Shown: piece by piece, positions 40,478 through 50,003 of the stretch
Layout of the letters: each line of letters begins with the position of its first letter
How positions within the stretch are numbered: the stretch's first letter is position 1
From: Nibricoccus aquaticus
GTDB taxonomy: Bacteria; Verrucomicrobiota; Verrucomicrobiia; Opitutales; Opitutaceae
DNA length: 64,000 bases
Reading direction: 5' to 3'
Assembly: GCF_002310495.1 (NCBI RefSeq)
Contig: NZ_CP023344.1
Span: 992,001-1,056,000, forward strand
Program-made: the position numbers and the translations under genes
The notes under the pieces: model-generated
Databases searched by the model: none
What the model was told of the DNA's origin: nothing
What the model saw: only the letters and a program-made list of their open reading frames with translations

Positions 40478-41791
40478 GTGATCCACTCGCACCGCCAAGC
40501 GCTCCGCGCCCTCCTCCCCCTCCTGGTCGCCTCCGCCACCGCCACCACCAGCTACGGCTTCGCCGAAATCGCCCGCGGCTCCCTCCTCCTCCAGACCAAC
40601 GCCTCCGCCACCTACGACTCTTACTTCCTCGGCACCATCGATAACGCCCCCGACACCACCTACTCCCTCTACCCCTCCCTCCGCTACATCCGTAACGCCG
40701 GCCGCGGCACCATCACCGCCTCCACCGGCGTCGCCTTTAACCGCTACGAAAAAAATCAAGACCTCGATTCCGACGACCTCCGCGCCAGCCTCCAAGTCGA
40801 TCTCCCCACCGTCGAAGGTGCCCGCTTCAAAGGTAACGTCGGCCTCGATTACAACGAAGCCACCATCGTCGACGTCTACGTCAACGACCGCGTCGCTACC
40901 GAGACCTTCAGCGGCAACCTCGCCTTCGAATACCGCCTGAGCGACCGCACCAACCTCCGCGAATCATTCGGCTACTCCAGCACCACCCGCGACCTCTACA
41001 GCGACCAGGAGATGATCTCCAACCAGGTCGCCCTCACCTATAAAGGTTTCCTCCGCGGCACCTCCCTCACCGCCCTTCACGACATGAACTTCACCAACAC
41101 CACCGGTGATGTCTTCACCGGCGGCGTCGGCCTTGATCAACAATCCCACAACTTCAGCCTCGGCCTCTCCCGCCCCCTCTACGGCGAAGTCAACGGATCG
41201 CTCAACTACGGCTACTCCTTCCTCCGCCGCTCCGCCCAGGAAACCACCTCCGGCGAAACCAAAAGCACCAGCAGCTACATCAGCGTGTCGATAGATGGTC
41301 CTTTCCTCCCCCGCAAACGCTTCCCCAAACTCACCAGCTCCGCCTCCCTCTCCTACTCCCAACCCGCCACCGCAGGCCGCAACGACGAAGCCGGCAAATT
41401 CTTCAGCGGCAACCTCAGCCTCACCTGGTCCGCCCGCGAACGCACCAAACTGAGCATCCAGGCCAGCCGCTCCATGGATCTCTCCCTCACCGACCTCAGC
41501 ATCGAAAACAACCGCATCAGCGGCGGCTTCGACCAACAATTCGGCCGCTCCACCAACCTCACCGGCAACGCCGGCTACGCCTGGCAGACCACCCGCGGCA
41601 CCGACCGCGAAGACCGCATCATCGATGCCAGTCTCGAGCTCTCCCGCACCTTCAATAAGTACCTCACCATCGGCACCGGCTACACCTACCAAAACAACGA
41701 CACCTCCTCCTCCGGTGCCCAGCCAGGCCGCTTTGCCCCGCGCGACTACGAACGACACACCGTCAAGCTCACCGCCTCCGTCACCTTCTAA
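40478..41791 (+). CDS. Outer-membrane beta-barrel protein of the polysaccharide locus
   Basis: 437 residues with a GTG start. A signal-peptide-like N-terminus (LRALLPLLVASATATTSYGF) precedes alternating strands of an outer-membrane barrel: SLRYIRNAGRGTITASTGVA, LAFEYRLSDRTNLRESFGYS, LSLTWSARERTKLSIQASRS, ending KLTASVTF with a C-terminal Phe. Similar barrels are found in exosortase/polysaccharide loci and may form an export channel. It follows a 236-bp gap that may contain a promoter, and precedes the Wza-like gene by 23 bases. Confidence 0.82.
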   Translation: MIHSHRQALRALLPLLVASATATTSYGFAEIARGSLLLQTNASATYDSYFLGTIDNAPDTTYSLYPSLRYIRNAGRGTITASTGVAFNRYEKNQDLDSDDLRASLQVDLPTVEGARFKGNVGLDYNEATIVDVYVNDRVATETFSGNLAFEYRLSDRTNLRESFGYSSTTRDLYSDQEMISNQVALTYKGFLRGTSLTALHDMNFTNTTGDVFTGGVGLDQQSHNFSLGLSRPLYGEVNGSLNYGYSFLRRSAQETTSGETKSTSSYISVSIDGPFLPRKRFPKLTSSASLSYSQPATAGRNDEAGKFFSGNLSLTWSARERTKLSIQASRSMDLSLTDLSIENNRISGGFDQQFGRSTNLTGNAGYAWQTTRGTDREDRIIDASLELSRTFNKYLTIGTGYTYQNNDTSSSGAQPGRFAPRDYERHTVKLTASVTF

Positions 41792-41814
41792 GACCGCCCT
41801 CCACCGATAACACC

Positions 41815-42489
41815 ATGAGCTCCTCACGCCTCTCCCTCATCGCGCTCGCTTGCCTCCTCATCGGCGCCACCGCCCACGCGCAGGATAACTCCAAGACCGG
41901 CAAAAACACCACCGCCGCCTCCAAAAACACAGCCGCCAAAGACTCCTCGGCCCCCCTCATCATGGCGACCGACCCCGGCTACCGCCTCTCCCTCGGCGAC
42001 GAAATCTCCATCGGCGTCCACGGCGAAGACGACATGTCCACCGCCGAACGCATCGATAAAAAAGGCACCGTCCGCATCCCCTACGTCAACGAGATCACCC
42101 TCGCCGATAAAACCGTCCGCGAAGCCGAAAACTACATCGAGCAAGTCCTCATCGAACGGAAACTCTTCAAAAAACCCTTGGTCAGCATCACCGTCCGCGA
42201 CTACGCCACCAACGAAGTCACCCTCACCGGCCGCGGCGTCCGCCAAGGCGTCTTCCCTCTCCCGAAAGAAGTCGCCAGCATCGAAATCGTCGAGCTCATG
42301 ACCCGCTACGGCGGCTTCACCGCCAACGCCAAATCCAACGACGTGAAGGTCTACCACAAAGACGAAACTGGCCGCGAACAAGTCACCAGCGTCGACGTGG
42401 AAGCCATGATGGAAAACCGCAAAAACGCCCTCAAAAGTTTCCCTATCTACCCAGGTGACCGCATCTACGTCGACGAGCGCTTGTTCTAA
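41815..42489 (+). CDS. Wza-like polysaccharide export protein
   Basis: 224 residues. Signal peptide (LIALACLLIGATAHAQ), then the poly_export motif GYRLSLGDEISIGVHGEDDM, VRIPYVNEITLADKTV, and an SLBB-like part (EVTLTGRGVRQGVFPLPKE, IVELMTRYGGF, FPIYPGDRIYVDERLF). It lacks the long C-terminal helix of full Wza (about 360 aa) and the lipobox, so it is a short secretin-like export protein. It is 23 bases after the barrel gene and 27 bases before the Wzc-like gene. Confidence 0.9.
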   Translation: MSSSRLSLIALACLLIGATAHAQDNSKTGKNTTAASKNTAAKDSSAPLIMATDPGYRLSLGDEISIGVHGEDDMSTAERIDKKGTVRIPYVNEITLADKTVREAENYIEQVLIERKLFKKPLVSITVRDYATNEVTLTGRGVRQGVFPLPKEVASIEIVELMTRYGGFTANAKSNDVKVYHKDETGREQVTSVDVEAMMENRKNALKSFPIYPGDRIYVDERLF

Positions 42490-42516
42490 TTCCCGATCAC
42501 CTACCCAGGTCTGACC

Positions 42517-44712
42517 ATGTCCAAATCCACCAAATCCTCCTCCGGCAAACGCGGCTCGTCCGAACAGCCACAGACTAAGCCAGCCGGCGGCGGCTTCTCG
42601 CCCAAGAGCCTGCTCAACATGTTCCTTGAGCGCTGGTGGATCGGCCTGATCGTCGCCGCCGCCGTCGCCGCCGCCTTCGTCCTCTCCCAGCCCAAACCCG
42701 AGCCCATCTACAAAACCGAAGTCAAACTCCTCTTCGAAAACCAAAAGGATAACGTCATCGGCATGGCCGGTGTCGTCGAAACCACCACCAACTCCGGCAT
42801 GCAGCTCCAGCTCCACATCGAACAGATGCTGAGCCGCACCTTCTACGAATCCGTCCAAAGCTCCTTCACCCCCAAAGAAATCGAGCAAATCCAGAACGCC
42901 TACCGCAACCCGGACAGCCCCACCGCGCCCCCCCCCTCGCTCGCCGACATCATCCGCCCCAACGTCCGCATCGAACCCCAGCGCAGCACCACCATCCTGC
43001 GCATCATGGTCTGGAATAAAGACCCCGAAGCCGCCGCCCTCATCGCCAACCGCTTCGCCCGCCAGTACATCCAGTACACCATCGACCGCGCGATGACCAA
43101 GACCAGCTCCGCCATGCTCCTGCTCCGCGGCCAGGCCGAGGAAAAACGCACCGAGCTCCAGCTCATCGAGCGCCAGAAACAAGACTTCCGCGCCAAACAT
43201 AACATGGCCGCCCTCGGCGAAAACAAAGGCGTCGTTCAACAAAAAGTCACCATGCTCGGCAACTCCCTCGCCGAAGCCGAACTCCGCCAGACCAACCTGC
43301 GCACTCTCATCGAATCCGTCGAAGACTACCAAAAAAACAACAAGAACATCTTGGAGATCTCCGACATCGCCAGCTACGGCAACGTCTCCGAGATGAAAAC
43401 CCGCATCGACACCCTCCGTGCCGAACGCCGCCAGCTCGACGAACGCTACCTCTCCGAACACCCCCGCATGAAGCAAAACCAGCTCGCGATGGAAGACGCC
43501 GAAGCCGGCTTCAAATCCGCCGTCGATCTCGCCATCGCCGAACTCAAAAACCGCTTCAACTTCGCCAAACAACACGAACTGCGCCTCCGCACCGACTACG
43601 CCGAAACCGAAAAACAGGCCCAGGAACTCGATAAAATCACCAGCGAGTACAAATACATCGAAGACGAATCGAACATCAAAAGTAAGAACTACCAGGACAT
43701 CCTCTCCCGCCTCAGCGAGATCAGCATCATCTCCCAGCTCGATAACGTAAATATCACCATCCACGACAAAGCCCTCGTCCCCGGCTTCCCCGACACCGGC
43801 ACCCCCAAGGAAGTCATCAAACAAGCCGCCGCCCTCGCCTTCGTCCTCTTCTTCGGCATCCCCGTCGGCCTCGGCTTCCTCGATACCCGCGTCAAATCCA
43901 GCCACGACGTCGAATCCGGTCTCAACCAGACCCTCCTCGGCGGCATCAAAGCCATGAAAAAGCTGAGCGAGACCGAGCGCCCCAACGTCTTCCGCCTCGG
44001 CAAAGACGAAGCCCTCTCCGAAGCCTACCGCGGCGTCTTCAGCGAAGTCGAAATCCGCTCCATCGTCCCCTACCCGAAGCGCATCCTCTTCACCTCCAGC
44101 ATCCCCAGCGAAGGCAAGAGCCTCACCGCCTCCAACATGGCCGCCGTCTTCGCCGCCCACGGCAAAAAAACCCTCCTCGTGGACTGCGACTTCCGCCGCC
44201 CCACCCTCCGCCGCTACTTCGGCACCCAATCCGGCGTCGGCCTCCTCCCCTGGCTCCGCGAAAACGGCTCCAACGCCGCCGCCCAGGTCGAAACCCAAAA
44301 AATGGGCATCGTCACCATCGCCCCCGGCCTCGACCTCCTGCCCGCCGGCGACGCCATCAAGAACCCCACCGAAGTCATCGACCAGCTCGCCCACTGCGAC
44401 CTCTTCAACAAACTCTCCAAAATCTACGACCTCGTCATCATCGACACGCCTCCCGCCGCCGTCTTCCCCGACGCCCTCCTCCTCTCCCGCTTCTGCACCG
44501 AGATGATCTACGTCTGCCGCTTCAAGACCGTCCGCAAGGCCGTCATCCGCAAAGCCCTCGAAAAATTCCAGGAATCCGGCATCACCATCCTCGGCGTCGT
44601 CCTCAACTGCATGCCTCACGCCTCCGTCATGAACTACGGATACGACGGCTACGGCGCCTACAAGGCCGATTACTACAAGTCCTACCAGGGCGAAAAAGCG
44701 GAATCCAAATAA
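42517..44712 (+). CDS. Wzc-type tyrosine kinase (chain length and export)
   Basis: 731 residues. N-terminal membrane helix (WWIGLIVAAAVAAAFVLSQP), Wzz-like periplasmic helices, a second membrane helix near 440, then a BY-kinase domain: Walker A SSIPSEGKSLTASNMA, A' LLVDCDFRRPTLRRYF, Walker B YDLVIIDTPPAAVFPDALLL. The C-terminus has a Tyr cluster (MNYGYDGYGAYKADYYKSYQ), the usual autophosphorylation site. With the Wza-like gene it should control polysaccharide length and export. A hairpin follows its stop. Confidence 0.94.
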   Translation: MSKSTKSSSGKRGSSEQPQTKPAGGGFSPKSLLNMFLERWWIGLIVAAAVAAAFVLSQPKPEPIYKTEVKLLFENQKDNVIGMAGVVETTTNSGMQLQLHIEQMLSRTFYESVQSSFTPKEIEQIQNAYRNPDSPTAPPPSLADIIRPNVRIEPQRSTTILRIMVWNKDPEAAALIANRFARQYIQYTIDRAMTKTSSAMLLLRGQAEEKRTELQLIERQKQDFRAKHNMAALGENKGVVQQKVTMLGNSLAEAELRQTNLRTLIESVEDYQKNNKNILEISDIASYGNVSEMKTRIDTLRAERRQLDERYLSEHPRMKQNQLAMEDAEAGFKSAVDLAIAELKNRFNFAKQHELRLRTDYAETEKQAQELDKITSEYKYIEDESNIKSKNYQDILSRLSEISIISQLDNVNITIHDKALVPGFPDTGTPKEVIKQAAALAFVLFFGIPVGLGFLDTRVKSSHDVESGLNQTLLGGIKAMKKLSETERPNVFRLGKDEALSEAYRGVFSEVEIRSIVPYPKRILFTSSIPSEGKSLTASNMAAVFAAHGKKTLLVDCDFRRPTLRRYFGTQSGVGLLPWLRENGSNAAAQVETQKMGIVTIAPGLDLLPAGDAIKNPTEVIDQLAHCDLFNKLSKIYDLVIIDTPPAAVFPDALLLSRFCTEMIYVCRFKTVRKAVIRKALEKFQESGITILGVVLNCMPHASVMNYGYDGYGAYKADYYKSYQGEKAESK

Positions 44713-44742
44713 CCCAAGCCCGCCCGCCCGGGCTGACCGCGC

Positions 44743-44775
44743 CGCTGCCGGACATCTTTATGATTTCCGGCAGCG
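44743..44775 (+). terminator. Terminator after the Wzc-like gene
   Basis: CGCTGCCGGA (44743-44752) pairs with TCCGGCAGCG (44766-44775) around a 13-base loop, followed by CCGTTTTC. It divides the synthesis genes at 36-44.7 kb from the ABC-exporter genes. Confidence 0.65.
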
Positions 44776-44833
44776 CCGTTTTCAACAGGCTCGCTCCGCC
44801 CTCCTCCTTTCCTCTCTTAACCAGACGCACGCA

Positions 44834-45712
44834 GTGAATCCCTCCCAGCCTCCCTCCGAGATCGAAATCCGCATCCGTCCCAACACGAGTTGGTTTCACA
44901 TCGATCTGGAAGGACTCAAAAACTACCGCGACCTCCTCTGGCTCCTCGTCCAGCGCGACTTCACCTCGAAGTACAAGCAGACCATCCTCGGTCCCCTCTG
45001 GTTTCTCGTCAGTCCCATCATCAACTCCCTGGCCTTCACCCTCGTCTTCGGGAAAATCGTCGGCGTATCCACCGATAAACTCCCGCCGATGATCTTCTTC
45101 CTCAGCGGCCAGCTTGCCTGGACTTACTTCTCCACCGTCCTCGGCTCCACCGCCAACTCCCTCGCCGGAAACACCCACCTCTTCGCCAAGGTTTATTTCC
45201 CCCGCCTCATCCCCCCGCTCGCCGTCACCATCTCCAGCCTTCTCGCACTCGTTATCCAGCTCGTCACCTTCCTCGGCTTCTACGCCCACCACCAGCTGAC
45301 CCATTCCCCCGATCAGCTCCTTGCGCTGCCCTCCATCAACTGGCTCCTCTTCCCCCTGATCGTCGTCCACATGGCCGTCCTCGCCCTCGGCGTCGGCCTC
45401 ACCCTCTCCGCCCTCTCCGCCAAATACCGCGACATCCAGCAAGTCCAGGGCTTCTTCGTCACCCTCTGGATGTACGGCTCCCCCGTGATCTACCCGCTCT
45501 CCACCATCAGCGAAAAATTTCCCGGCTTCGTCTGGCTCGCTCACCTCAACCCCATGACGGCTATCGTCGAGACCACCCGCTTCCTCTTCCTCGGCGTCGG
45601 CACCGTCACCCTCTCCGGCTACGCCACCTCCGTCGCCATCACCCTCGCCGTTTTCGCGCTCGGACTCTTCTCGTACCAAAAATCCGCCCGCACCTTCGTC
45701 GACACCGTCTGA
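44834..45712 (+). CDS. Wzm-like ABC transporter permease
   Basis: 292 residues with a GTG start. N-terminal RDFTSKYKQTILGPLWFLVS is the family opening; about six membrane helices follow (FFLSGQLAWTYFSTVLGS, LAVTISSLLALVIQLVTFLG, LIVVHMAVLALGVGLTLSAL). Conserved AKYRDIQQVQGFFVTLWMYG, SPVIYPLST. This is an ABC2 membrane domain exporting lipid-linked polysaccharide such as O-antigen. The ATPase follows 10 bases later. Confidence 0.92.
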   Translation: MNPSQPPSEIEIRIRPNTSWFHIDLEGLKNYRDLLWLLVQRDFTSKYKQTILGPLWFLVSPIINSLAFTLVFGKIVGVSTDKLPPMIFFLSGQLAWTYFSTVLGSTANSLAGNTHLFAKVYFPRLIPPLAVTISSLLALVIQLVTFLGFYAHHQLTHSPDQLLALPSINWLLFPLIVVHMAVLALGVGLTLSALSAKYRDIQQVQGFFVTLWMYGSPVIYPLSTISEKFPGFVWLAHLNPMTAIVETTRFLFLGVGTVTLSGYATSVAITLAVFALGLFSYQKSARTFVDTV

Positions 45713-45722
45713 GTACCGACCC

Positions 45723-46955
45723 ATGAGCCAGCCCATCATCGAAGCCAGCAACATCTCCAAGAAATACCGCCTCGGTCAGATCGGTATGACCTCGCTGCGC
45801 GACGACGTGCAGCGCCTCGGCCGCCGCCTCCGCGGCATCAAGGACGAGGAAAACTCCGAACGCGACTTTTGGGCCCTGCGCGACGTCGGCTTCCAGATCC
45901 ATCCCGGCGAAGTCGTCGGCATCATCGGCCGCAACGGCGCCGGCAAATCCACCCTCCTCAAAGTCCTCTCCCGTATCACCGAACCCACCACCGGCGAAAT
46001 CGTCCTGCGCGGCCGCGTCGGCAGCCTTCTCGAGGTCGGCACCGGTTTCCACCCCGAGCTCAGCGGCCGCGAAAACGTCTTCCTCAACGGCGCCATCCTC
46101 GGCATGCGCCGCGAAGAAATCGCCCGCAAGTTCGACGAGATCGTCGCCTTCTCCGAGATCGGCAAATTCATCGACACCCCGGTGAAACGCTACTCCAGCG
46201 GCATGTACGTGCGTCTCGCCTTCGCCATCGCCGCCCATCTCGAACCCGAGATCCTCATCATCGACGAGGTGCTCGCCGTCGGCGACCAGGCCTTCCAGGA
46301 AAAGTGCATCGGCAAGATGCAGCAGGTCGCCAACAGCCACGGCCGCACCATCCTCTTCGTCAGCCACCACATGTCCGCCGTGCGCCGCCTCTGCCAGAAG
46401 TGCATCGTCCTCGATAAAGGCCGCGCCAGCCCTCTCCTCGGCGTCGAGGAAGCCGTGGACCGCTACAACGCCGCCTTCCGCAAAGGCGAATCCGGCCGCG
46501 CCGTCGACACCTCCGCTCTCCCGCGCGACCACGGCAAAGGTACCCTCTGCAAAATCACGCAGATAAATGCCCTCGGCGAAACCGGCCTCAGCTACGGCGA
46601 GCCCATGAACGTCGAGCTCACCATCGAGTGTACCCAGACCGTCAAAGACCTCATGGTAGGCCTCGCCTTCGAAACCCTCGAAGGCAGCCGCGTGCTCACC
46701 CTCGACTCCGACGCCGCCCAGGCCCCCGTCACTCTTCCCGCCGGCCGCCACGTCATCCGCCTCCACCTCGACCAGCTCCCGCTTCATCCAGCCCAGTACA
46801 TCATGAGCGCCAGCGCCGCCGCCGGCGCCCACTACTTCGACGTCGCCTCCCGCTTCGCCATCTGGGAAGTCACCACCAGCCGCAAAGATAAAGTCAGCGA
46901 CCGCGGCTTCGGTGCCTGCCGTATCCCGCCCACGGTTACGGTGCAAACCCTGTAA
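45723..46955 (+). CDS. Wzt-like ABC transporter ATPase with carbohydrate-binding tail
   Basis: 410 residues. Walker A IIGRNGAGKSTLLKVLSR, then EVGTGFHPELSGRENVFLNG, signature YSSGMYVRLAFAIAAHLEPE and Walker B ILIIDEVLAVGD, H-loop FVSHHMSAVRRLC. The C-terminal 150 residues are Wzt-like (GKGTLCKITQINALGETGLS, LMVGLAFETLEGSRVLTLDS, FDVASRFAIWEV), which in some O-antigen systems recognises the polysaccharide end. It forms a pair with 44834-45712. Confidence 0.93.
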   Translation: MSQPIIEASNISKKYRLGQIGMTSLRDDVQRLGRRLRGIKDEENSERDFWALRDVGFQIHPGEVVGIIGRNGAGKSTLLKVLSRITEPTTGEIVLRGRVGSLLEVGTGFHPELSGRENVFLNGAILGMRREEIARKFDEIVAFSEIGKFIDTPVKRYSSGMYVRLAFAIAAHLEPEILIIDEVLAVGDQAFQEKCIGKMQQVANSHGRTILFVSHHMSAVRRLCQKCIVLDKGRASPLLGVEEAVDRYNAAFRKGESGRAVDTSALPRDHGKGTLCKITQINALGETGLSYGEPMNVELTIECTQTVKDLMVGLAFETLEGSRVLTLDSDAAQAPVTLPAGRHVIRLHLDQLPLHPAQYIMSASAAAGAHYFDVASRFAIWEVTTSRKDKVSDRGFGACRIPPTVTVQTL

Positions 46956-46967
46956 CCGCGTCGCACC

Positions 46968-48263
46968 GTGGCCCGCCGCCCCACACGCCTGCTCGTCGCG
47001 ACCCGTCACAATCCCTTTCCGGAAAACGACGGCGCGGGCGCCTACCTCTTCGATCTGATCGAGTACCTCTCCACGCGCGGATTCGTCACCGAGGTCGCCT
47101 GGCTGCACGCCGACGGCGCGGTCAAAAACAACTCCCCCTGGCGCATCCCCGCCCACTTCCAGCGCGCCGCCCGCCTTCACATCATCGGCGGCCTCACCCT
47201 CGCCGGTAAAATCTGGTTCCCCGCCGAGCACGGCCACGGCGCCAAAGCCCGCGCGCTGAATACCATCAAGGTCTCTCTCAAATCCATCGGCCTCGGCTTC
47301 CTCTTCTCCGCCCGCGAAGCCCGCAAAAAACAACCCGCCTCCTCCTCCACGCCGACTCCCGCCCCCGCTTCAGGTTCTCTCACCAAAGCCAGCTGGAGCG
47401 CCCTGCCCAGCCCAGCTGAGCACGCCTTCTTCGAAAAACGTGTGCGCGCCTTCCGCCCCGACGCGATTCTCGTCAACTACTGCTGGCTCGCCCCCCTGCT
47501 CGCTGGCCACGACGCGCTCCCCACCGCCATTCTCTCGTGCGATGTCGTCTCTCAACGACTCGACCGCACACCCGGCCTCGACCCCGACCCCGCCACCCCC
47601 GAGGGCGAAGCCCGTCTCCTCGCCGCCGCCCGGCACATCCTCGCCATCAGCGAAGACGACGCCGCCATCTTCCGCACCTTCCTCCCCTCCCGCCCGATCA
47701 TCATCACCCCGAAGGCCGCCGAACCCCGTCCGCTCCCCGGCCCCACCGTCCCCGACCGCGTCCTCTTCGTCGGCGGCATCAACGACTTCAACCGCGAGGG
47801 CATCCTCTGGTTCCTGCGCGAAGCCTGGCCGCTCATTCGCGAAAAAAATCCCCGCGCCCTTCTCCACATCTGCGGCGGCATCGGCAGCATCGTGAACGAC
47901 GTTCCTCCCGGCGTCGTCATCCGCGGCCGCGTTCCCGATCTCACCGCCGAATACGCCGAAGCCTCCGCCGTCATCGTCCCCCTCCTCAACGGCAGCGGCG
48001 TGAAAATCAAACTCGTCGAGGCCGCCAGCTACGGCAAAGCCGTCGTCACCACTCCCATCGGTCTCCAGGGCCTCGGCTTCTTCCGCCCCGCCGTCATCGA
48101 AGCGTCCTCCGCCACCGCCTTCGCCGACGGCGTCAGCCGCATCCTCGCCGACGCCTCCACCCAGCGCACCCTCGGCGAAAACCTCCTCCAGCAAGTCATC
48201 CAGCATCTCTCGCGCGACATCGCCTACGGCCCCGTCCTCCGCGCACTGTCTCCCACCCCATGA
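46968..48263 (+). CDS. Glycosyltransferase, GT4-like
   Basis: 431 residues with a GTG start. N-terminal RLLVATRHNPFPENDGAGAY, then a linker with a Pro/Ala/Ser-rich patch (about 125-140). C-terminal sugar-nucleotide-binding half: DRVLFVGGINDFNREGILWF, HICGGIGSIVNDVPPGVVIR, GRVPDLTAEYAEASAVIVPL, GVKIKLVEAASYGKAVVTTP. Probably transfers one sugar in the repeat unit. Its stop overlaps the next start (ATGA). Confidence 0.88.
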   Translation: MARRPTRLLVATRHNPFPENDGAGAYLFDLIEYLSTRGFVTEVAWLHADGAVKNNSPWRIPAHFQRAARLHIIGGLTLAGKIWFPAEHGHGAKARALNTIKVSLKSIGLGFLFSAREARKKQPASSSTPTPAPASGSLTKASWSALPSPAEHAFFEKRVRAFRPDAILVNYCWLAPLLAGHDALPTAILSCDVVSQRLDRTPGLDPDPATPEGEARLLAAARHILAISEDDAAIFRTFLPSRPIIITPKAAEPRPLPGPTVPDRVLFVGGINDFNREGILWFLREAWPLIREKNPRALLHICGGIGSIVNDVPPGVVIRGRVPDLTAEYAEASAVIVPLLNGSGVKIKLVEAASYGKAVVTTPIGLQGLGFFRPAVIEASSATAFADGVSRILADASTQRTLGENLLQQVIQHLSRDIAYGPVLRALSPTP

Positions 48264-49219
48264 ACGCCTCCTCCGTCGAACGCGCAGTGTATTTCCTGGG
48301 CAACGACCGCGTGCTCAACTTCGGCATCGCCGCCTTCGAAAGCTTCCGCCGCACCAACCCCGACCTCCCCGCCTACCTCCTCCCGTTCAACGACGACCTC
48401 GCCCGCACCCGCGAGCTCTGCGCCCGCTACCGCATCCAGATCGTCGAAGACCCTTCCCTCAAAATTCTCCACGAAACCGCCGAGGAATTCTGGGACGAAA
48501 AGCACCGCGACCACGCGATGCTCAAAAAATTCTACGCCTTCTTCGGTCCCGCGAAGCTGTTTCTCTACACCGACTGCGACGTCCTCTTCCTCGAAGACCT
48601 CCACCCCCTCTTCGACAAGTTCGACCGCGCCGGCCTCCAGTTCCTCAGCTTCGATTCATGCCTTGAATACGTTTACAAGGCCGGCGCCTTCCGCGACGAA
48701 CTCGTCTCCTCCGGCGTCACCCGCGGCTTCAACGCCGGCGTCTTTCTCGCCCGCAACGCCTCCACCACGCTCCCCGAGGTCCAGGCATTCTTCAAAACCC
48801 ACAAGGCCATCCGCCGCGAATTCCACGACACCCGCGATCAGGCGATGCTCAACTACTTCGTCGATTTCCACCGCTGGAAACACCTCAACTTCGCTGAACT
48901 CGACCCCGCCTACTGCGAGACCAACAACGGCCGTTTCTGCCCCGTTGTCCACAAGGGCGATGCCTGGGTGCTCGACGACAAATTCTCCCGCTACCACGGC
49001 AAACGCTTCTGCATCCTCCACTGGAACGGCATCAAACTCCCCGGCGTCCTCCCCAACCACCTGCTCTACCGCCGCGATCGCCACCGCCCCGAGAGTTTCT
49101 CCACGCGCGTTTCTCTCGATTGGCAAAATCTCTGGAAGGGCCGCGCCGCTCTCAGTCAGCGCGTGAGCGACTACGTCGGCATTCAGTGGCAGCGAGTCGC
49201 CAAACGCTTCAAACGCTAG
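48260..49219 (+). CDS. Nucleotide-sugar transferase-like protein, paralogue 1
   Basis: 319 residues from the ATG at 48260 (ATGA overlap). N-terminal VYFLGNDRVLNFGIAAFESF, then LPFNDDLARTRELCARYRIQ. Putative metal/sugar-binding motif LYTDCDVLFLEDL (DxD-like) and RGFNAGVFLARN, RDQAMLNYFV, FCILHWNGIKLPG. It strongly resembles the protein at 50909-51883. The N-terminus also resembles the Npun_R2821/2823-type proteins of cyanobacteria (from memory). Confidence 0.8.
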   Translation: MNASSVERAVYFLGNDRVLNFGIAAFESFRRTNPDLPAYLLPFNDDLARTRELCARYRIQIVEDPSLKILHETAEEFWDEKHRDHAMLKKFYAFFGPAKLFLYTDCDVLFLEDLHPLFDKFDRAGLQFLSFDSCLEYVYKAGAFRDELVSSGVTRGFNAGVFLARNASTTLPEVQAFFKTHKAIRREFHDTRDQAMLNYFVDFHRWKHLNFAELDPAYCETNNGRFCPVVHKGDAWVLDDKFSRYHGKRFCILHWNGIKLPGVLPNHLLYRRDRHRPESFSTRVSLDWQNLWKGRAALSQRVSDYVGIQWQRVAKRFKR

Positions 49220-49252
49220 CACCCGCATCCGCGCGCCAAAAAATCTTTCCGC

Positions 49253-49999
49253 ATGAAAACACCCGCCCGCCGTGGAGCGCTCTACATCGTCTCCGGCCAC
49301 CCGCGCTACCTCGAGGAGGCCGAGTTCTCCGCCAGGATGCTGCGGAAGTTCAACCCCGGTCTCCCCATCGCCTTCGCCTCGCCCTCCCGGAAATTCAAAT
49401 CCCGTCACGCCGATATTTTCTGCCAGCTCGATCCACTCGATCACCCGCTCAAATACAAACCCCTCGGCCTCCTCAATTCCCCCTTCGAGGAAACGCTCTT
49501 TCTCGATTCAGACACCCAGGTCAAAGGAGACCTCACCTCGCTGCTCGCGCTCTTCGACCGCGCCGACCTCGCCGCCGCCCACGATCTCCTCGCCGACTGG
49601 TCCGTCACCCCTCCTCGCTTCCTTTCCTACACCGATCCCGACCACTTCAACACCGGCGTGCTCCTCGTGCGCCGCACGCCCGCCACCACCGCCTTGCTCA
49701 CCGAGTGGTACGACCGCACCCGCGCCCAGGACGCCGCCGTCATGCGCCCCGGTATTTTCTGCGATCAACACTGGTTCAACACGCTCGTCCTCGAAGAAAA
49801 AGCCGCGCAACGCCACGGCGTTCCCCTGACCACCTTCGATAACCGCCTCTACAATGTCCGCCCGCAGATGGTCGATCCCATGACCGCCGAAGGCATCTTC
49901 GACGCCGCCCGCATTCTCCACTTCCGCGGCAACTCCCAAAAACGCCCCCTCCTGCGCCGCATCCTCTCGTCCCTGAAAAAGACCCTCACCCGCAGCTGA
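49253..49999 (+). CDS. Glycosyltransferase-like protein
   Basis: 248 residues. ALYIVSGHPRYLEEAEFSAR, then PFEETLFLDSDTQVKGDLTS (DxD), DPDHFNTGVLLVRRTP, FCDQHWFNTLVLEEKAA, and HFRGNSQKRPLLRRI. It is a small nucleotide-diphospho-sugar transferase fold, related to but shorter than the neighbours at 48260 and 50909. Confidence 0.8.
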   Translation: MKTPARRGALYIVSGHPRYLEEAEFSARMLRKFNPGLPIAFASPSRKFKSRHADIFCQLDPLDHPLKYKPLGLLNSPFEETLFLDSDTQVKGDLTSLLALFDRADLAAAHDLLADWSVTPPRFLSYTDPDHFNTGVLLVRRTPATTALLTEWYDRTRAQDAAVMRPGIFCDQHWFNTLVLEEKAAQRHGVPLTTFDNRLYNVRPQMVDPMTAEGIFDAARILHFRGNSQKRPLLRRILSSLKKTLTRS

Positions 50000-50003
50000 C
50001 GCC

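Noticed and set aside
41824-44619. A 931-residue open frame on the minus strand opposite the Wzc-like gene, and similar long antisense frames at 37608-39485, 36270-37607, 45639-47333 and 225-1604
   Set aside because: They are Glu/Gly/Asp/Val-rich mirror images caused by the very C-rich third positions of the plus-strand genes, without recognisable domains, and the sense genes have clear motifs.
47537-48259. Extended N-terminus of the transferase at 48260
   Set aside because: The upstream open stretch overlaps the glycosyltransferase gene in another frame and is Arg/Pro/His-rich; the ATG with ATGA overlap is the natural start.
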